Shown here: positions 32,111 through 42,139 of the stretch, piece after piece | How the letters are laid out: the number at the start of each line of letters is the position of its first letter | How positions within the stretch are numbered: the stretch's first letter is position 1 | Assembly: GCA_944324465.1 (NCBI GenBank) | Contig: CALUWI010000003.1 | Coordinates: forward strand, 62,001-126,000 | DNA length: 64,000 nucleotides | Origin: an uncultured Mucispirillum sp. | Lineage (GTDB): Bacteria > Chrysiogenota > Deferribacteres > Deferribacterales > Mucispirillaceae | Direction: 5' to 3' | Notes under the pieces: model-generated | The model's database searches: none | Told to the model about the DNA's origin: nothing | The model's input: the letters and a program-made list of their open reading frames with translations, nothing else | Program-made: the position numbers and the translations under genes

Positions 32111-32856
32111 AAATAAAACTGCCACTCAATACCAAGAGTAGTATTTATATGATGCTCATTAAAAGTATTCATAGTTTTAAAAGCAAGATTACTGTATTTT
32201 TTATAGCCATAGTTTAATTTTATAATACTTCTATTATACCTTTGGTCAGTTAAATAAGAATATGCTACATGCAGATTTTTAAATGGGCGGACAGTTGCCT
32301 GAAAGCCTGCAACACCATAGTTATCTGTGCCGCTCCATATATTTAAGCCAATTAAATCTTTTGTAGCAAAGCCTAAAACAGAGCTTAAAATAAAACTGTA
32401 TATAGAATCATTTATTGCTGTATCGTAGTCATCTACAGAAAAAATATTCATACTTTTAAGAGAAAATGTAGTGATACCAGCACTGTATTTTTCAACAGGT
32501 GATGCAGTAATATCATATTCTGATATAGTGCCATGGTATGAAAGAGCATAAGAATATAAGTTTTCCTTATTAATAGCTTTGCTAAAGTCAACTATATATG
32601 GGTTAGAGATATAATCAAGCAGGTCATCTCTTTCTCTAAATTTATACAAATTATATTCTACAATACTGCTGCTTGATAACTCATAAGGTGCAAATGCAAG
32701 ATTAAGCCTTTGAGTAGTTTCTGTTTCTGTATTTGTTTCTGTATCAATATTTGCATATTCTGCTTCTATATCAGTAGTTTCTGCAAATGAAAAAGAGATA
32801 CAGCTAAAGCATGCAGCAATACTTAATAATACAAAACTTAGTTTTCTCATAAGCAT
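32107..32856 (-). CDS. Hypothetical secreted protein, possible outer-membrane beta-barrel
   Basis: 249 residues with a signal peptide ending SFSFAE. The rest alternates short amphipathic strands (GVAGFQATVRPFKNLHVAYSYL, SIIKLNYGYKKYSN) and ends IEWQFYF with a terminal Phe, the usual signature of outer-membrane barrels recognised by BamA. No family recognised. No clear Shine-Dalgarno. Its 3' end overlaps the Gx gene by four bases. Confidence 0.6.
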   Translation of the reverse strand: MLMRKLSFVLLSIAACFSCISFSFAETTDIEAEYANIDTETNTETETTQRLNLAFAPYELSSSSIVEYNLYKFRERDDLLDYISNPYIVDFSKAINKENLYSYALSYHGTISEYDITASPVEKYSAGITTFSLKSMNIFSVDDYDTAINDSIYSFILSSVLGFATKDLIGLNIWSGTDNYGVAGFQATVRPFKNLHVAYSYLTDQRYNRSIIKLNYGYKKYSNLAFKTMNTFNEHHINTTLGIEWQFYF

Positions 32857-33027
32857 AATATGAACATATTAAATGGAAAAATCAAGTATAATTTTACATT
32901 TTCTTGATAAGTGTAAAAGTAAAAAATACAGTATTTTATGTTTAAATACTGTAATTTTTTACTATTTTATATTTATATGCAGATATTATTTATAAAGTAA
33001 TGTTTTTTATATTAAAAATAATAAATA

Positions 33028-36000
33028 TTAAAAAACAAATATTCCTTTTTCCATATGGAAAATACAGCATTCTGTTTTTTTATTATAAAGTTTTTTTAAT
33101 ATTTCTGCATATTTAAAAAGCTGTTTTTTATAGTCATCAAGCATTTTATCATTTAAAGTGCCTGTTTTATAGTCCATAATGACTATTTTATCATCCATTT
33201 CACTGTAAATATCTACAGAATAAAGGTTGTTATTTTCTCCAATGCGGCGTTCTTTAAATACACGGCCGTTAAAAAGCTGCTGCCACTGTTTATTATTATA
33301 TACTGTATGCAGCTGTTTTTTTATCTCAGCAAATGTTTTATTATCAAGAGCAGAGCCGTATTTAGCAAACATACATTTTTCTGCTAAAGCAATAGTTTCT
33401 TCTTTGCCGTATTCCAGCATAAAAAGCCCTGCATGCAGACATGAGCCTGTAAGAGCAGATAAGTAATCATGTGTAACATTTTCTTTTTTACTGTAAAATG
33501 CTTTTGTTTCAATAAGTTTTTTTTCTTTATTAATATTAAAATCAATATTTATGCTTTTTATTTGTTCTTTTTCTTCCTTTTTCTCTGCCTTTAGAGTGCC
33601 AAGATGCACTGGTTCTGGAAAGCACACTCCAACAATATGGGATATTTTCAACGGCATATCTTTTGGTATTTCTGCATTAATAAAAAGTGCTTTTTCAGCT
33701 CTTGTCATAGCTACATACAGCATATTAATACTGTCCTGCAGGGTAAGCATATTTTCATTTTCCATATATTCTTCTGCTTTTGTACCAGCAATATATGGGT
33801 ACTGCTTTTTAGAATATACACAGCACAGCTTAGAATCACCAAATATATTATTATCTGCAACAAAAAGTGATGAATTTCTTGCATTAATATTTATATCTCT
33901 TGCTAAATTAGGCAGCAGTACAACATTAAACTGTAAACCTTTTGATTTGTGAATAGTCATAACAGTTACTGCATTTTTCTGCACAGCAGAAAGAGCCTGC
34001 TCGCTTGATGCGGCTTTATACACTGCTTCTTTAAAGTTAGATATATTTGTTTCATTAGGTGCTGTTTTTGATATAACATCAAAACATACATAATAATCAG
34101 GGCTTGAATTAAATCTGCTTTGTAAGTCAAGTTTGTTTGAAAGATAAAGCAGTTTATCAAATATAGAAAGTCCTTCAATATTATTAAGCATATTTTTTAT
34201 TTTATTTTTTTCATGCTTTAATAAGCCTTTATCCTGCATAATACTATTTTGAGCAGCCTTTGGACTTGTATATAAAAATCTAAAAAAGGCATAATCATCA
34301 TCTGTTTCTATAAATTCAGCTAAAGCCATAATAATATTAAAAACAGGTGAACTTGTTAAGTTTGCAGAAGTTTCTGCCTGTACAGGTATGTTATTATCTT
34401 CAAGATAATCAATAATATCTTTACCATGGCTGTTAGATACTGTAAGTATTGCAATATCTTTATACTGGAAGCCTTTGTCTATGCACATCTTTATTTTATC
34501 AAGACAGTATGTTAAATAATATGCATCTTCTTCTTTACTTTCTTTATCCAGATTATGTGTTATTTCTACATAACCATCGCCGTTTTCTTTATATGCTTTT
34601 TGGTCAATATTAAAAATTGCAAAATTTTCACCGTACTGCTTATATATTTTATTTGATATTTGATTTACTATATCTACAATGTTTTTACCGCTTCTATAGT
34701 TTGTATCAAGAGTTTTAGATAACAGTTTATCTTTATATTCTTTTAAAAGCATCCTAAAAAGAGAAGAACTTCCGCCACGGAAACGGTAAATATTCTGTTT
34801 TGGGTCTCCTACATAGAAAAAACTACCAACTTTATCATGCTGTCCTAATCCTGCCATTGCTTCTTCTGCCAGTGGTTTTAAGGTAAGCCACTGAGAAATA
34901 GATGTATCCTGGAACTCATCTATTAATAAATGGTTTATTCTGCTATCAAGTCTGAAATAAAGGTAATCTTTATCTATTTTAGAGCTGTCTGTTGCCAGCA
35001 TATAATATACAGCATTACTTATATCACTATAAGTAAGCATATTCTGCTCTTTCTTTAAAATATCCATTTTTTCATTAAGAGATTTACCAAGGTTTAAAGC
35101 AAGGCTTGTTAAAATATTGCCGTATAAAAGCCAGTATTCCTGCAGTTTATTAAATATTTTATCGCGGAGAGTATACTGCTTTTGGCTGAATTCATATTTT
35201 TTAAAATTTGGTGCTTCATCTAATATATTTTTAAAAAATGGAATATCAGATATATCTTGAATATCTTTATAGTCAAGTTTATCTACAGCTTTCATCTGGT
35301 TTACTTTTAAGCTGTCATAATCGAATGTTTTTTTAAATTTCTGGCATAAGTCTGGTATTTCTTTTTGCAGATTTACTGCACTTGAAATCATATTTATTAT
35401 ATCATTAAGTTTTAGGGTATTATTCACTGCATTTTCAAGTTTAAGAATATTATCTGCCACATATTCTGCATATTTTTGCAGTGTAGAAATAAGGGAAACT
35501 GTCTGCACCCCTAAAACAGGGTAAATAGTATCCAGTATCTGTTTCCATTTATTATCTGTCAGCACTTCTGAAATAAGCTGATAAAATGCAGTTCTTTTAA
35601 TTTGAGCCGTTTCTTCATCGCTTTGTACATCAAAATCTGGGCGGAAACCTGCTTCAAAAGGGAATATTCTTAAAATAGTATTATTAAATGCATCTATTGT
35701 TTTTATATTTAATTCAGAAAAATGGCTGAAAAGGTTATCCCTTGCAGTTAATGCTTTTTCTTTTATAAAGTTATCATCAAAAGGCTCATTTAATTTTTCT
35801 GCATACTTTTTCATAAGCGGAGTAATAAATTCATACTCGCTTTTATCTGCTGTGCCTTCCGCAAATGAGTTTATAAATTTTATAATACGCTCTTTCATTT
35901 CTGCAGTAGCTTTTTTAGTAAAAGTAAGGCATAAAATATCCCGCGGTGCAGCACCTGTTAAAAGCATACCAGCAACACGCATAGCAAGCTGAAAGGTTTT

Positions 36001-36060
36001 ACCTGTACCTGCAGATGCTTCTAATGCAAGATTTTCATATTTATTTAGTGAAGAAGCCAT
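33028..36060 (-). CDS. AddA/RecB-like helicase-nuclease (UvrD-type)
   Basis: I chose the ATG at 36060 because GGAGGG lies just upstream and MASSLNKYENLALEASAGTGKT is the natural start; the longer frame runs into the upstream gene. 1010 residues: Walker A ASAGTGKT near residue 20, LLIDEFQDTSISQW and FYVGDPKQNIYRFRGG (UvrD motifs II-III), MTIHKSKGLQF (motif V) and a C-terminal PD-(D/E)XK nuclease (KIVIMDYKTG). It resects double-strand breaks for recombination. It overlaps the AddB-like gene by 20 bases. Confidence 0.85.
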   Translation of the reverse strand: MASSLNKYENLALEASAGTGKTFQLAMRVAGMLLTGAAPRDILCLTFTKKATAEMKERIIKFINSFAEGTADKSEYEFITPLMKKYAEKLNEPFDDNFIKEKALTARDNLFSHFSELNIKTIDAFNNTILRIFPFEAGFRPDFDVQSDEETAQIKRTAFYQLISEVLTDNKWKQILDTIYPVLGVQTVSLISTLQKYAEYVADNILKLENAVNNTLKLNDIINMISSAVNLQKEIPDLCQKFKKTFDYDSLKVNQMKAVDKLDYKDIQDISDIPFFKNILDEAPNFKKYEFSQKQYTLRDKIFNKLQEYWLLYGNILTSLALNLGKSLNEKMDILKKEQNMLTYSDISNAVYYMLATDSSKIDKDYLYFRLDSRINHLLIDEFQDTSISQWLTLKPLAEEAMAGLGQHDKVGSFFYVGDPKQNIYRFRGGSSSLFRMLLKEYKDKLLSKTLDTNYRSGKNIVDIVNQISNKIYKQYGENFAIFNIDQKAYKENGDGYVEITHNLDKESKEEDAYYLTYCLDKIKMCIDKGFQYKDIAILTVSNSHGKDIIDYLEDNNIPVQAETSANLTSSPVFNIIMALAEFIETDDDYAFFRFLYTSPKAAQNSIMQDKGLLKHEKNKIKNMLNNIEGLSIFDKLLYLSNKLDLQSRFNSSPDYYVCFDVISKTAPNETNISNFKEAVYKAASSEQALSAVQKNAVTVMTIHKSKGLQFNVVLLPNLARDININARNSSLFVADNNIFGDSKLCCVYSKKQYPYIAGTKAEEYMENENMLTLQDSINMLYVAMTRAEKALFINAEIPKDMPLKISHIVGVCFPEPVHLGTLKAEKKEEKEQIKSINIDFNINKEKKLIETKAFYSKKENVTHDYLSALTGSCLHAGLFMLEYGKEETIALAEKCMFAKYGSALDNKTFAEIKKQLHTVYNNKQWQQLFNGRVFKERRIGENNNLYSVDIYSEMDDKIVIMDYKTGTLNDKMLDDYKKQLFKYAEILKKLYNKKTECCIFHMEKGIFVF

Positions 36061-38665
36061 TTTCCCTCCCACATACTGACACATAAGGGCAGTAATCACA
36101 ATGTTTATACTCTTTTGTCTGCTCAAAAGGTATAGATATATCAACTATTTCCTTTAATTTTTTTGCTAAATAGTCTTTAAAATCATCATAAAAGTTTATA
36201 TCAAATCCATGCTTGTATTCAAATTTTTCTTTTATGCTTAAATAAAATAATTCAGCAGGCAGTTTTTTCATTTCATAATCTAGTAAAAGAGCATATACAG
36301 GCAGCTGAATATCATCTATTTTTTCAAAATTATTATTTAATACAGGCTTTATTTTCTTTTCATCTTTATATTTATAGTCGGTAACTATAATGTCATTTTT
36401 ATATTTTTCTACTTTATCAATAATACCTTTAATATTAAAGTTATTGAATTTAATCTGCACTTTATATTCTCTATTTATTACTTCATATCCGCTTTTTATG
36501 TGGTTTTGCTCTGCTTCTGTTATTTTTGGTATGTTATTGTAAATAATAGAAGTAATAAACTGCTCCACATTATTATATTTATAAGCATCATATTCTTTTA
36601 TCTGATTAATAAATTCGCTTTGAAATGACTGCAGATAAGTTTTATCTGTAACAGATATTTTCTTGTCAAAAAGAGTTTTAAAAACATTATGCAGCACTAT
36701 TCCAAAAACTTTGTTATCAAGATTTTCAACAGGTTCAGTTTTTTCTTCAATACCAAGTACATACTGCAGATAAAACCTTAATGAGCAGGATGTATATATA
36801 TTTAAATTAGATGCAGAATAAGAAAAATCTTTTAAATATTGTATGATTTTATCTGTTTTTTCTATGGTGATTTCTGTATCTTTTGGGTAGTAATATTTAT
36901 CTTCCTGTATTAAAGAGATAGTATGTGGAGCATATTTTAAAGCAGATAAGTGGTTTTTAATGGCAAGTTCTTCAATAAAACTGCTTCTTCTTGCTCCAGA
37001 ATTATTTTCAGAATATGTGATAACAGTAGCTTTTGCACTGCTCATAAGCTGATACAGGTAGTTTTTCATTAAATTTTCCCTGTCAATAAATGTTGGCAGT
37101 TTTAACTGTTTTTTTATTTCTGTATTAATAAATAAGTCTTTTGCATTTTTTGGCGGGAAAAGGTCTTCAGTCATATATGGTATAAAAAGCACATCGTAAT
37201 CTATATTTCTGCTTTCAAGTATACCTGTTACAGCTATTTCCTTTTTAGGTAAATCTATAGACATATTATTTATTTCATTCATTATAATATATGCAGCTTC
37301 TTCAAATAAAAGCAAATCATCTATAGATTTATATATTACAGCGAGCTTTTCAAGTAAAGTTTGAGTTTCTGTAATAACATCAACTTCCAGATGAAATAAT
37401 GGCAGAATATCATTAAGCAGTTTTTGATATGTTTTAATACATTCTGCTGCAGTAATAGATTCTGGTGCATTTAAAAATGATGCTAAATATTTACTTATTA
37501 CCTGCTCACTTAAAAACTCATCTTTCTGCAGGTAAAGTTTATTATTTTCAAGCATTTTATATAAATTTTTCATAAGCTGCTGTACTTCTTTATCTTCTTG
37601 CAGCATATCATTAGAGAGTATGTTTATAAGTGAAGATATTTCTATAAGTCCGCTTTTAAAAGAAGTGTATAAGCCTGTTAAGCTGTCTATAAAACTTATA
37701 AAATTGCATGATGACATATCTCTGCCTGCTGATACATCAAAAATATTATAATAATCCAGCTTAATAAAGTAGGTTTTACAGCTTGTGTCTGGCATAATAA
37801 CTGCCATTCTATTAAATGGAATATTATTTTTTTCATGGAGTTCAAAGGCTTTTTTGGTAATAAGCTCTATTTGAGAAATATCTGATACACATGAATATAT
37901 CTGCATATTACTGTTTGTAAAAACAGGCAGAGCTTTATCCTGCAGACTTTCTGTTCCAAAAAATGCTTCATATTCTTTATGCTGGCTCTGTCTTGGTCCT
38001 GCATAATTAAATACTATTATTACATTTTTAGTTTCGCTTATTTTTTTTAATACAGTAAGCTCATATTTTGTAAGAAAACCACTTATTAAAAATATATAAT
38101 TATCATATCTATCTATAAAAATATTATTTAAGTCTATATTTTTATATATTTCATATTTATCTGTCCAGCCATCATTATGTATTATATCTAAATATATGCT
38201 CCATAAGTGGTTTAATATATTTATCTGCCTTTCATAGTCAGAATACTGAGATGCTTTTACAAGGCTCTCTACATCCACCATTTCTGCAAAAAGTTCTCTG
38301 AAAAAAGAAAATATGTTTTTTGCATTCTGGGCAAATGGTATAAAGCTCTGTAAAAACTCTTTATTATCGCTTTTAAATACGGCTGTTATTTCTTCATTTG
38401 TAAGTTTATTAACTGCTTTTTTTAAATAAAAGGGGCGAAGTTCTACTGGCATAACAGCTCTATCAGTATCTATTAATAATTCAAAAAAGTTTGATACTGC
38501 ATAAGGCTCTACATATTTAAAACCAAAGTTTGCCATATACCTAAGGTTTCTTTCTGTTGGAAGCACAAGGCATGTTTTGCAGTCTTTAGTGTCATATTTT
38601 AAAGCAAGATTAGAAATAAAAGAGTAGGGTGTAGTATTTTCTGGAATATTAAGGCAGCTTATCAT
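36041..38665 (-). CDS. AddB-like PD-(D/E)XK nuclease subunit
   Basis: 874 residues. There is no intact Walker A. The C-terminal nuclease domain has KGIIDKVEKYKNDIIVTDYKYK and a likely 4Fe-4S cluster made by the Cys in YTSCSLRFYLQY and the terminal HCDYCPYVSVC, as in AddB-type subunits. The N-terminal two thirds are a degenerate helicase (DCKTCLVLPTERNLRYM). It pairs with the following AddA-like gene. Start at ATG 38665 behind AAAGGA. Confidence 0.8.
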   Translation of the reverse strand: MISCLNIPENTTPYSFISNLALKYDTKDCKTCLVLPTERNLRYMANFGFKYVEPYAVSNFFELLIDTDRAVMPVELRPFYLKKAVNKLTNEEITAVFKSDNKEFLQSFIPFAQNAKNIFSFFRELFAEMVDVESLVKASQYSDYERQINILNHLWSIYLDIIHNDGWTDKYEIYKNIDLNNIFIDRYDNYIFLISGFLTKYELTVLKKISETKNVIIVFNYAGPRQSQHKEYEAFFGTESLQDKALPVFTNSNMQIYSCVSDISQIELITKKAFELHEKNNIPFNRMAVIMPDTSCKTYFIKLDYYNIFDVSAGRDMSSCNFISFIDSLTGLYTSFKSGLIEISSLINILSNDMLQEDKEVQQLMKNLYKMLENNKLYLQKDEFLSEQVISKYLASFLNAPESITAAECIKTYQKLLNDILPLFHLEVDVITETQTLLEKLAVIYKSIDDLLLFEEAAYIIMNEINNMSIDLPKKEIAVTGILESRNIDYDVLFIPYMTEDLFPPKNAKDLFINTEIKKQLKLPTFIDRENLMKNYLYQLMSSAKATVITYSENNSGARRSSFIEELAIKNHLSALKYAPHTISLIQEDKYYYPKDTEITIEKTDKIIQYLKDFSYSASNLNIYTSCSLRFYLQYVLGIEEKTEPVENLDNKVFGIVLHNVFKTLFDKKISVTDKTYLQSFQSEFINQIKEYDAYKYNNVEQFITSIIYNNIPKITEAEQNHIKSGYEVINREYKVQIKFNNFNIKGIIDKVEKYKNDIIVTDYKYKDEKKIKPVLNNNFEKIDDIQLPVYALLLDYEMKKLPAELFYLSIKEKFEYKHGFDINFYDDFKDYLAKKLKEIVDISIPFEQTKEYKHCDYCPYVSVCGRENGFFTK

Positions 38666-38826
38666 AGTGTATCCTTTATTAATGTATTAACTGCCGTCAT
38701 ATAAAAATATGCGGCAGTATAAATTATGCTTTATATTATATTATGAAATATATGCGACAATAGGTGTCGCATATATTCAAATTATAAAAATTATATATTA
38801 AACATAAAAATAGATGCAGTATAAAC

Positions 38827-40773
38827 TTATTTCATACCCATAAGCTGTAAAAGTTTTTCTTCTTCAGGGGCTCTGCCCATAAAGTCTATAAAAAGCTGCT
38901 GCATAGTGTGTGAGCCGCCTTTTTCTAATATATTCTTTTTAAAGCTCTCTGCAATTTGTTCATCAAATACACCTTTTTCGCTGAAAGCAAGATAAGCATC
39001 AGCAGAAAGCATTTCTGCCCATTTATAGCTGTAATATCCTGCAGAGTATCCGCCACCAAAAATATGACCAAAGCCGTTTTCAAAGATTACATAGTCAGGC
39101 GGAGTAATAACTGCAGTTTCTTTTCTTGTTTCAAGTATAATATTATGCACCTGTTCATAAGTATAAGCATTATCGTATATAGATAAGTCAAATATACCAA
39201 ACTCTAATTGGCGGACTAAAAACATACCAGACTGAAAGTTTTTATTATCTATTAATTTTTTGATTAATTCATCAGGTATTATTTCACCAGTTTCATAATG
39301 GCGGGCAAATAATTTCAATACTTTTTCTTCATAAGCAAAGTTTTCTAAAAACTGAGAAGGAAATTCTACAGCATCCCATTCAACACCATTAATACCAGAA
39401 ACATCACTTTCTTTGCATTTAGAGAAAAGGTGATGTATTGCATGTCCTGCTTCATGGAAAAGAGTATGCACATCATCGTGTCTTAAAAGGGAAGGCTGCC
39501 CTTCTTTTGACGGCGGGAAGTTTGCAACTATAAAAGCATCTGGAAGATGAGTATTATTTTTATCATCAACCCTGCCAGTATGCCAGTTATTCATCCATGC
39601 ACCGCCTCTTTTTTCAGGTCTAGCTTCCAAATCAATATAAAGCCTTGCAAATGGAGTATTATTCATATCTAAAAGATTAAAACATTTAGCTGTTTCATGC
39701 CAGAGTTTTATATCTTTTACTTCCTGAAAGTTAATATTAAACAGTTTCTGCAGGAAAAGGAAAAGACCATGTACAACATTTTCTTTTTCAAAATACGGCC
39801 TGAAAAGTTCACTGTCAAATCCAAGCACTTCTTTTTTCAGCAGGTTTGAAAGATATGCTGTATCATAGCTTTCTACTTTATCTATACCTTTAGTTTTAGC
39901 AAAAGCTGATAATTCTTTTAATTCCTTTTCTGCATAAGGTCTGCCTTTTTTACTTAATTTTCTTAAAAATGCAAGAGCAGCATCTGCACTTGGGCAGCTC
40001 ATTGTTTCATTACGCATTTCTCTGTAATTTTTATAGCCTAAAATATTAGCTTTTTCATGTTTCAGTTTTAACATTTCTTCTATTACAGGGCTGTTGTTTG
40101 CTGCTCTTGTCATATATGCTTTATATACTTCTTCTCTTAACTCTCTGTCTTTACAGTATGTCATAAATGCAATATATGATGGTGCCTGTAAAGTAAACCT
40201 GTAACCCTGCTGCACTTTTGCTGCCATTTTATCACTTTCCGGCATATCTTTTATATGTGTATCATCTTTTAATATGATTTCAAAAGCATTAGTGGCATCA
40301 AGCAGGTTTTTATTAAAATTATCAGAAAGTTCTGAAAGTCTTGTGTTTATTTCTATTAATCTTTTCTTTTTATCATCTTCTAAATGAACACCGCCTAATT
40401 TAAAAGATTCCAGACTGTCTTTTATCACTTTTTTCTGTTCATCTGTTAAATCCTGCTGAGTGCTTATCTCTTTTACAGCTTCATATATTGCTTTATTTTG
40501 GCTGAGTTCTGAAGAATATATGCTTAATGGCTCTAAGCATATAGAAAAAGCCTCTCTTGTTTCTTTGCTATCGCATACTGAATTTAAATGTGAAACTGGT
40601 GTAAAATAGTCATTAAGACGGCAGTCAAGCTCCATAAATGGACGCATAAAGTTAAGATATGTCTTTTTTTCTATTTTTAAAAGTTTTTCAATTTCTTCCT
40701 TATTGCTTTTAATGATTTCTGTAACATTCTCCAGTGAATTTTTTGTACAGTCTAATGGAAAATCTATAAACAT
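38827..40773 (-). CDS. M3 family oligopeptidase
   Basis: 648 residues. The zinc motif HTLFHEAGHAIHH lies near residue 440, followed about 28 residues on by the third ligand region (EFPSQFLENFAYE), both typical of M3 (thimet/oligopeptidase A/Dcp) enzymes. GFGHIFGGGYSAGYYSYKWAE near the C-terminus is also diagnostic. There is no signal peptide, so it is cytoplasmic. It degrades short peptides, including cleaved signal peptides. It is full length. Confidence 0.9.
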   Translation of the reverse strand: MFIDFPLDCTKNSLENVTEIIKSNKEEIEKLLKIEKKTYLNFMRPFMELDCRLNDYFTPVSHLNSVCDSKETREAFSICLEPLSIYSSELSQNKAIYEAVKEISTQQDLTDEQKKVIKDSLESFKLGGVHLEDDKKKRLIEINTRLSELSDNFNKNLLDATNAFEIILKDDTHIKDMPESDKMAAKVQQGYRFTLQAPSYIAFMTYCKDRELREEVYKAYMTRAANNSPVIEEMLKLKHEKANILGYKNYREMRNETMSCPSADAALAFLRKLSKKGRPYAEKELKELSAFAKTKGIDKVESYDTAYLSNLLKKEVLGFDSELFRPYFEKENVVHGLFLFLQKLFNINFQEVKDIKLWHETAKCFNLLDMNNTPFARLYIDLEARPEKRGGAWMNNWHTGRVDDKNNTHLPDAFIVANFPPSKEGQPSLLRHDDVHTLFHEAGHAIHHLFSKCKESDVSGINGVEWDAVEFPSQFLENFAYEEKVLKLFARHYETGEIIPDELIKKLIDNKNFQSGMFLVRQLEFGIFDLSIYDNAYTYEQVHNIILETRKETAVITPPDYVIFENGFGHIFGGGYSAGYYSYKWAEMLSADAYLAFSEKGVFDEQIAESFKKNILEKGGSHTMQQLFIDFMGRAPEEEKLLQLMGMK

Positions 40774-40782
40774 ATTTTTCTC

Positions 40783-41637
40783 CTAATAAATATTATCTAT
40801 TTTTTTAAGTGTAGCATTATATATACTTTCTCTTTCTTCTATCATCTGCCTTAAGTGAAAATAAGAATAAGGCAGTGAAAGCACTATTGCAGATGTGGCA
40901 TTATCCTGAGAATCTGTATGCAGGCTTGTAATAATAACTTTTGTAGTTAAATCTTTTGCTGCACGGATTAATGTTATATCATTATCTTCAATAGAGCTTA
41001 TTATAACATTTACTCTTGCACTGCTGCCTGTAGGAATATATGGCTCAATTTTTTTAGAAAAGGCTTTTGAGCGGGCAAGAAAAGTATCTGATGTAGTAAA
41101 AAATTCTGTTTCACCAGAAAACTGCAGTATATTAAATGGGGTTCTGTTTTCTATAGTGAATGCAATCTGTATAATATTATCATCGCCTATATTTGTATTA
41201 ATATCTTTTATTATAACATCTTTTGCATACTCTTTTGTGCTTTTAAATGTTTTTTCTATATTATTAAGCATTTTTGTAACATTTCTGTCACGCTCCATAT
41301 CTTCATCCAGCTTATTTTTTAATATTTTTTTATATTCTGCTATAATCTGCTCTGGAGTTTTGCCGTTTAATCTTTTATATAAGTTTTCTGCTATAATCGC
41401 TTCTTCGCCTGATAAAATATAACCTTCAGATGAGGCATCTGGTAAATAAACTGATATAGGGCCTTTAATATAGGAACATACTGTTGAATTAATCTGAGCA
41501 CATACTATATTTATCTTATTCTGCAAATCATAAAAATCTTCCGCTTGAATTGGTACTGCCATAACATTTACTTTTTCTTCTCTACAGCCTGTAAGAATAA
41601 ATAAAACTGCAGATATGATTATTATAATCTTTTTCAT
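40783..41637 (-). CDS. Hypothetical lipoprotein
   Basis: 284 residues; the signal ends FILTGC, a good lipobox. After a helical region (about 85-130, EEAIIAENLYKRLNGKTPEQIIAEYKKILKNKLDE in parts) comes a beta domain (IQIAFTIENRTPFNILQFSGETEFF, ARVNVIISSIEDNDITLIRAAKDL) reminiscent of DUF6694-type lipoproteins. It lies nine bases upstream of the M3 gene in one transcription unit. Confidence 0.65.
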   Translation of the reverse strand: MKKIIIIISAVLFILTGCREEKVNVMAVPIQAEDFYDLQNKINIVCAQINSTVCSYIKGPISVYLPDASSEGYILSGEEAIIAENLYKRLNGKTPEQIIAEYKKILKNKLDEDMERDRNVTKMLNNIEKTFKSTKEYAKDVIIKDINTNIGDDNIIQIAFTIENRTPFNILQFSGETEFFTTSDTFLARSKAFSKKIEPYIPTGSSARVNVIISSIEDNDITLIRAAKDLTTKVIITSLHTDSQDNATSAIVLSLPYSYFHLRQMIEERESIYNATLKKIDNIY

Positions 41638-41768
41638 AATATCCTCAAAATAAAATACTTAAAGTTATAATTTACCATAACAAAAGCATATAAATCAAGG
41701 ATTATATATTTTTTAGATATTATGCTGTATATATTAATAGTTTTATATCAGATTATGAAACATTATAA

Positions 41769-41916
41769 GTTATTTCATTCTCTTTGCGACTTAATTTCTT
41801 ATGAACTGTTTTTTGGAACGATTTGCTGTCAGATTGTTTGAGCGAAGCGAGTTGCTGCAGCAGTGTAGAAAAAACAGTGAATGTTTAAGGAATTGGAGCA
41901 TAAGGAATGAAATAAC
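41769..41916. repeat. Large nested hairpin with conserved 22-base loop, copy B
   Basis: Stems: GTTATTTCATTC/GAATGAAATAAC (41769-41780 with 41905-41916), CTTATG/CATAAG (41798-41803 with 41899-41904), ACTGTTTTTT/AAAAAACAGT (41805-41814 with 41869-41878), and TGCTG.CAG/CTG.CAGCA (41824-41832 with 41855-41862). The loop is identical to copy A; the stems differ with compensation. Between this element and the htpG promoter I see nothing else. Confidence 0.8.
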
Positions 41917-42042
41917 AAAAACTTGATTACTTAAGTTTTGCGGCGGTAGAGATAGAAGCTGTATTTATCCATATAATGTTATGAAATTGTTATTTATATC
42001 ATATAATATTATAATAAATTTTGATTATTTAATTTTAATCTC

Positions 42043-42071
42043 TTGACAATATGGCATATACTTATTACATT
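42043..42071 (+). promoter_or_regulatory. htpG promoter
   Basis: TTGACA (42043-42048), 17-base spacer, TACATT (42066-42071). Transcription would start inside the CIRCE operator. Confidence 0.65.
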
Positions 42072-42075
42072 ATCT

Positions 42076-42102
42076 TTGGCACTCACAGAGATTGAGTGCT
42101 AA
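42076..42102 (+). promoter_or_regulatory. CIRCE operator (HrcA binding site)
   Basis: TTGGCACTC-N9-GAGTGCTAA, a 9-base inverted repeat with nine-base spacer matching the CIRCE consensus at all but one base. It lies between promoter and start codon, so HrcA should repress htpG until heat shock. Confidence 0.9.
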
Positions 42103-42139
42103 TAATTTTAAAATTATATTAATTTTAGGAGATAGATTT

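Noticed and set aside
33966-34178. Small open frames within the AddA-like gene on both strands
   Set aside because: They overlap a clear full-length gene and show no protein-like character.
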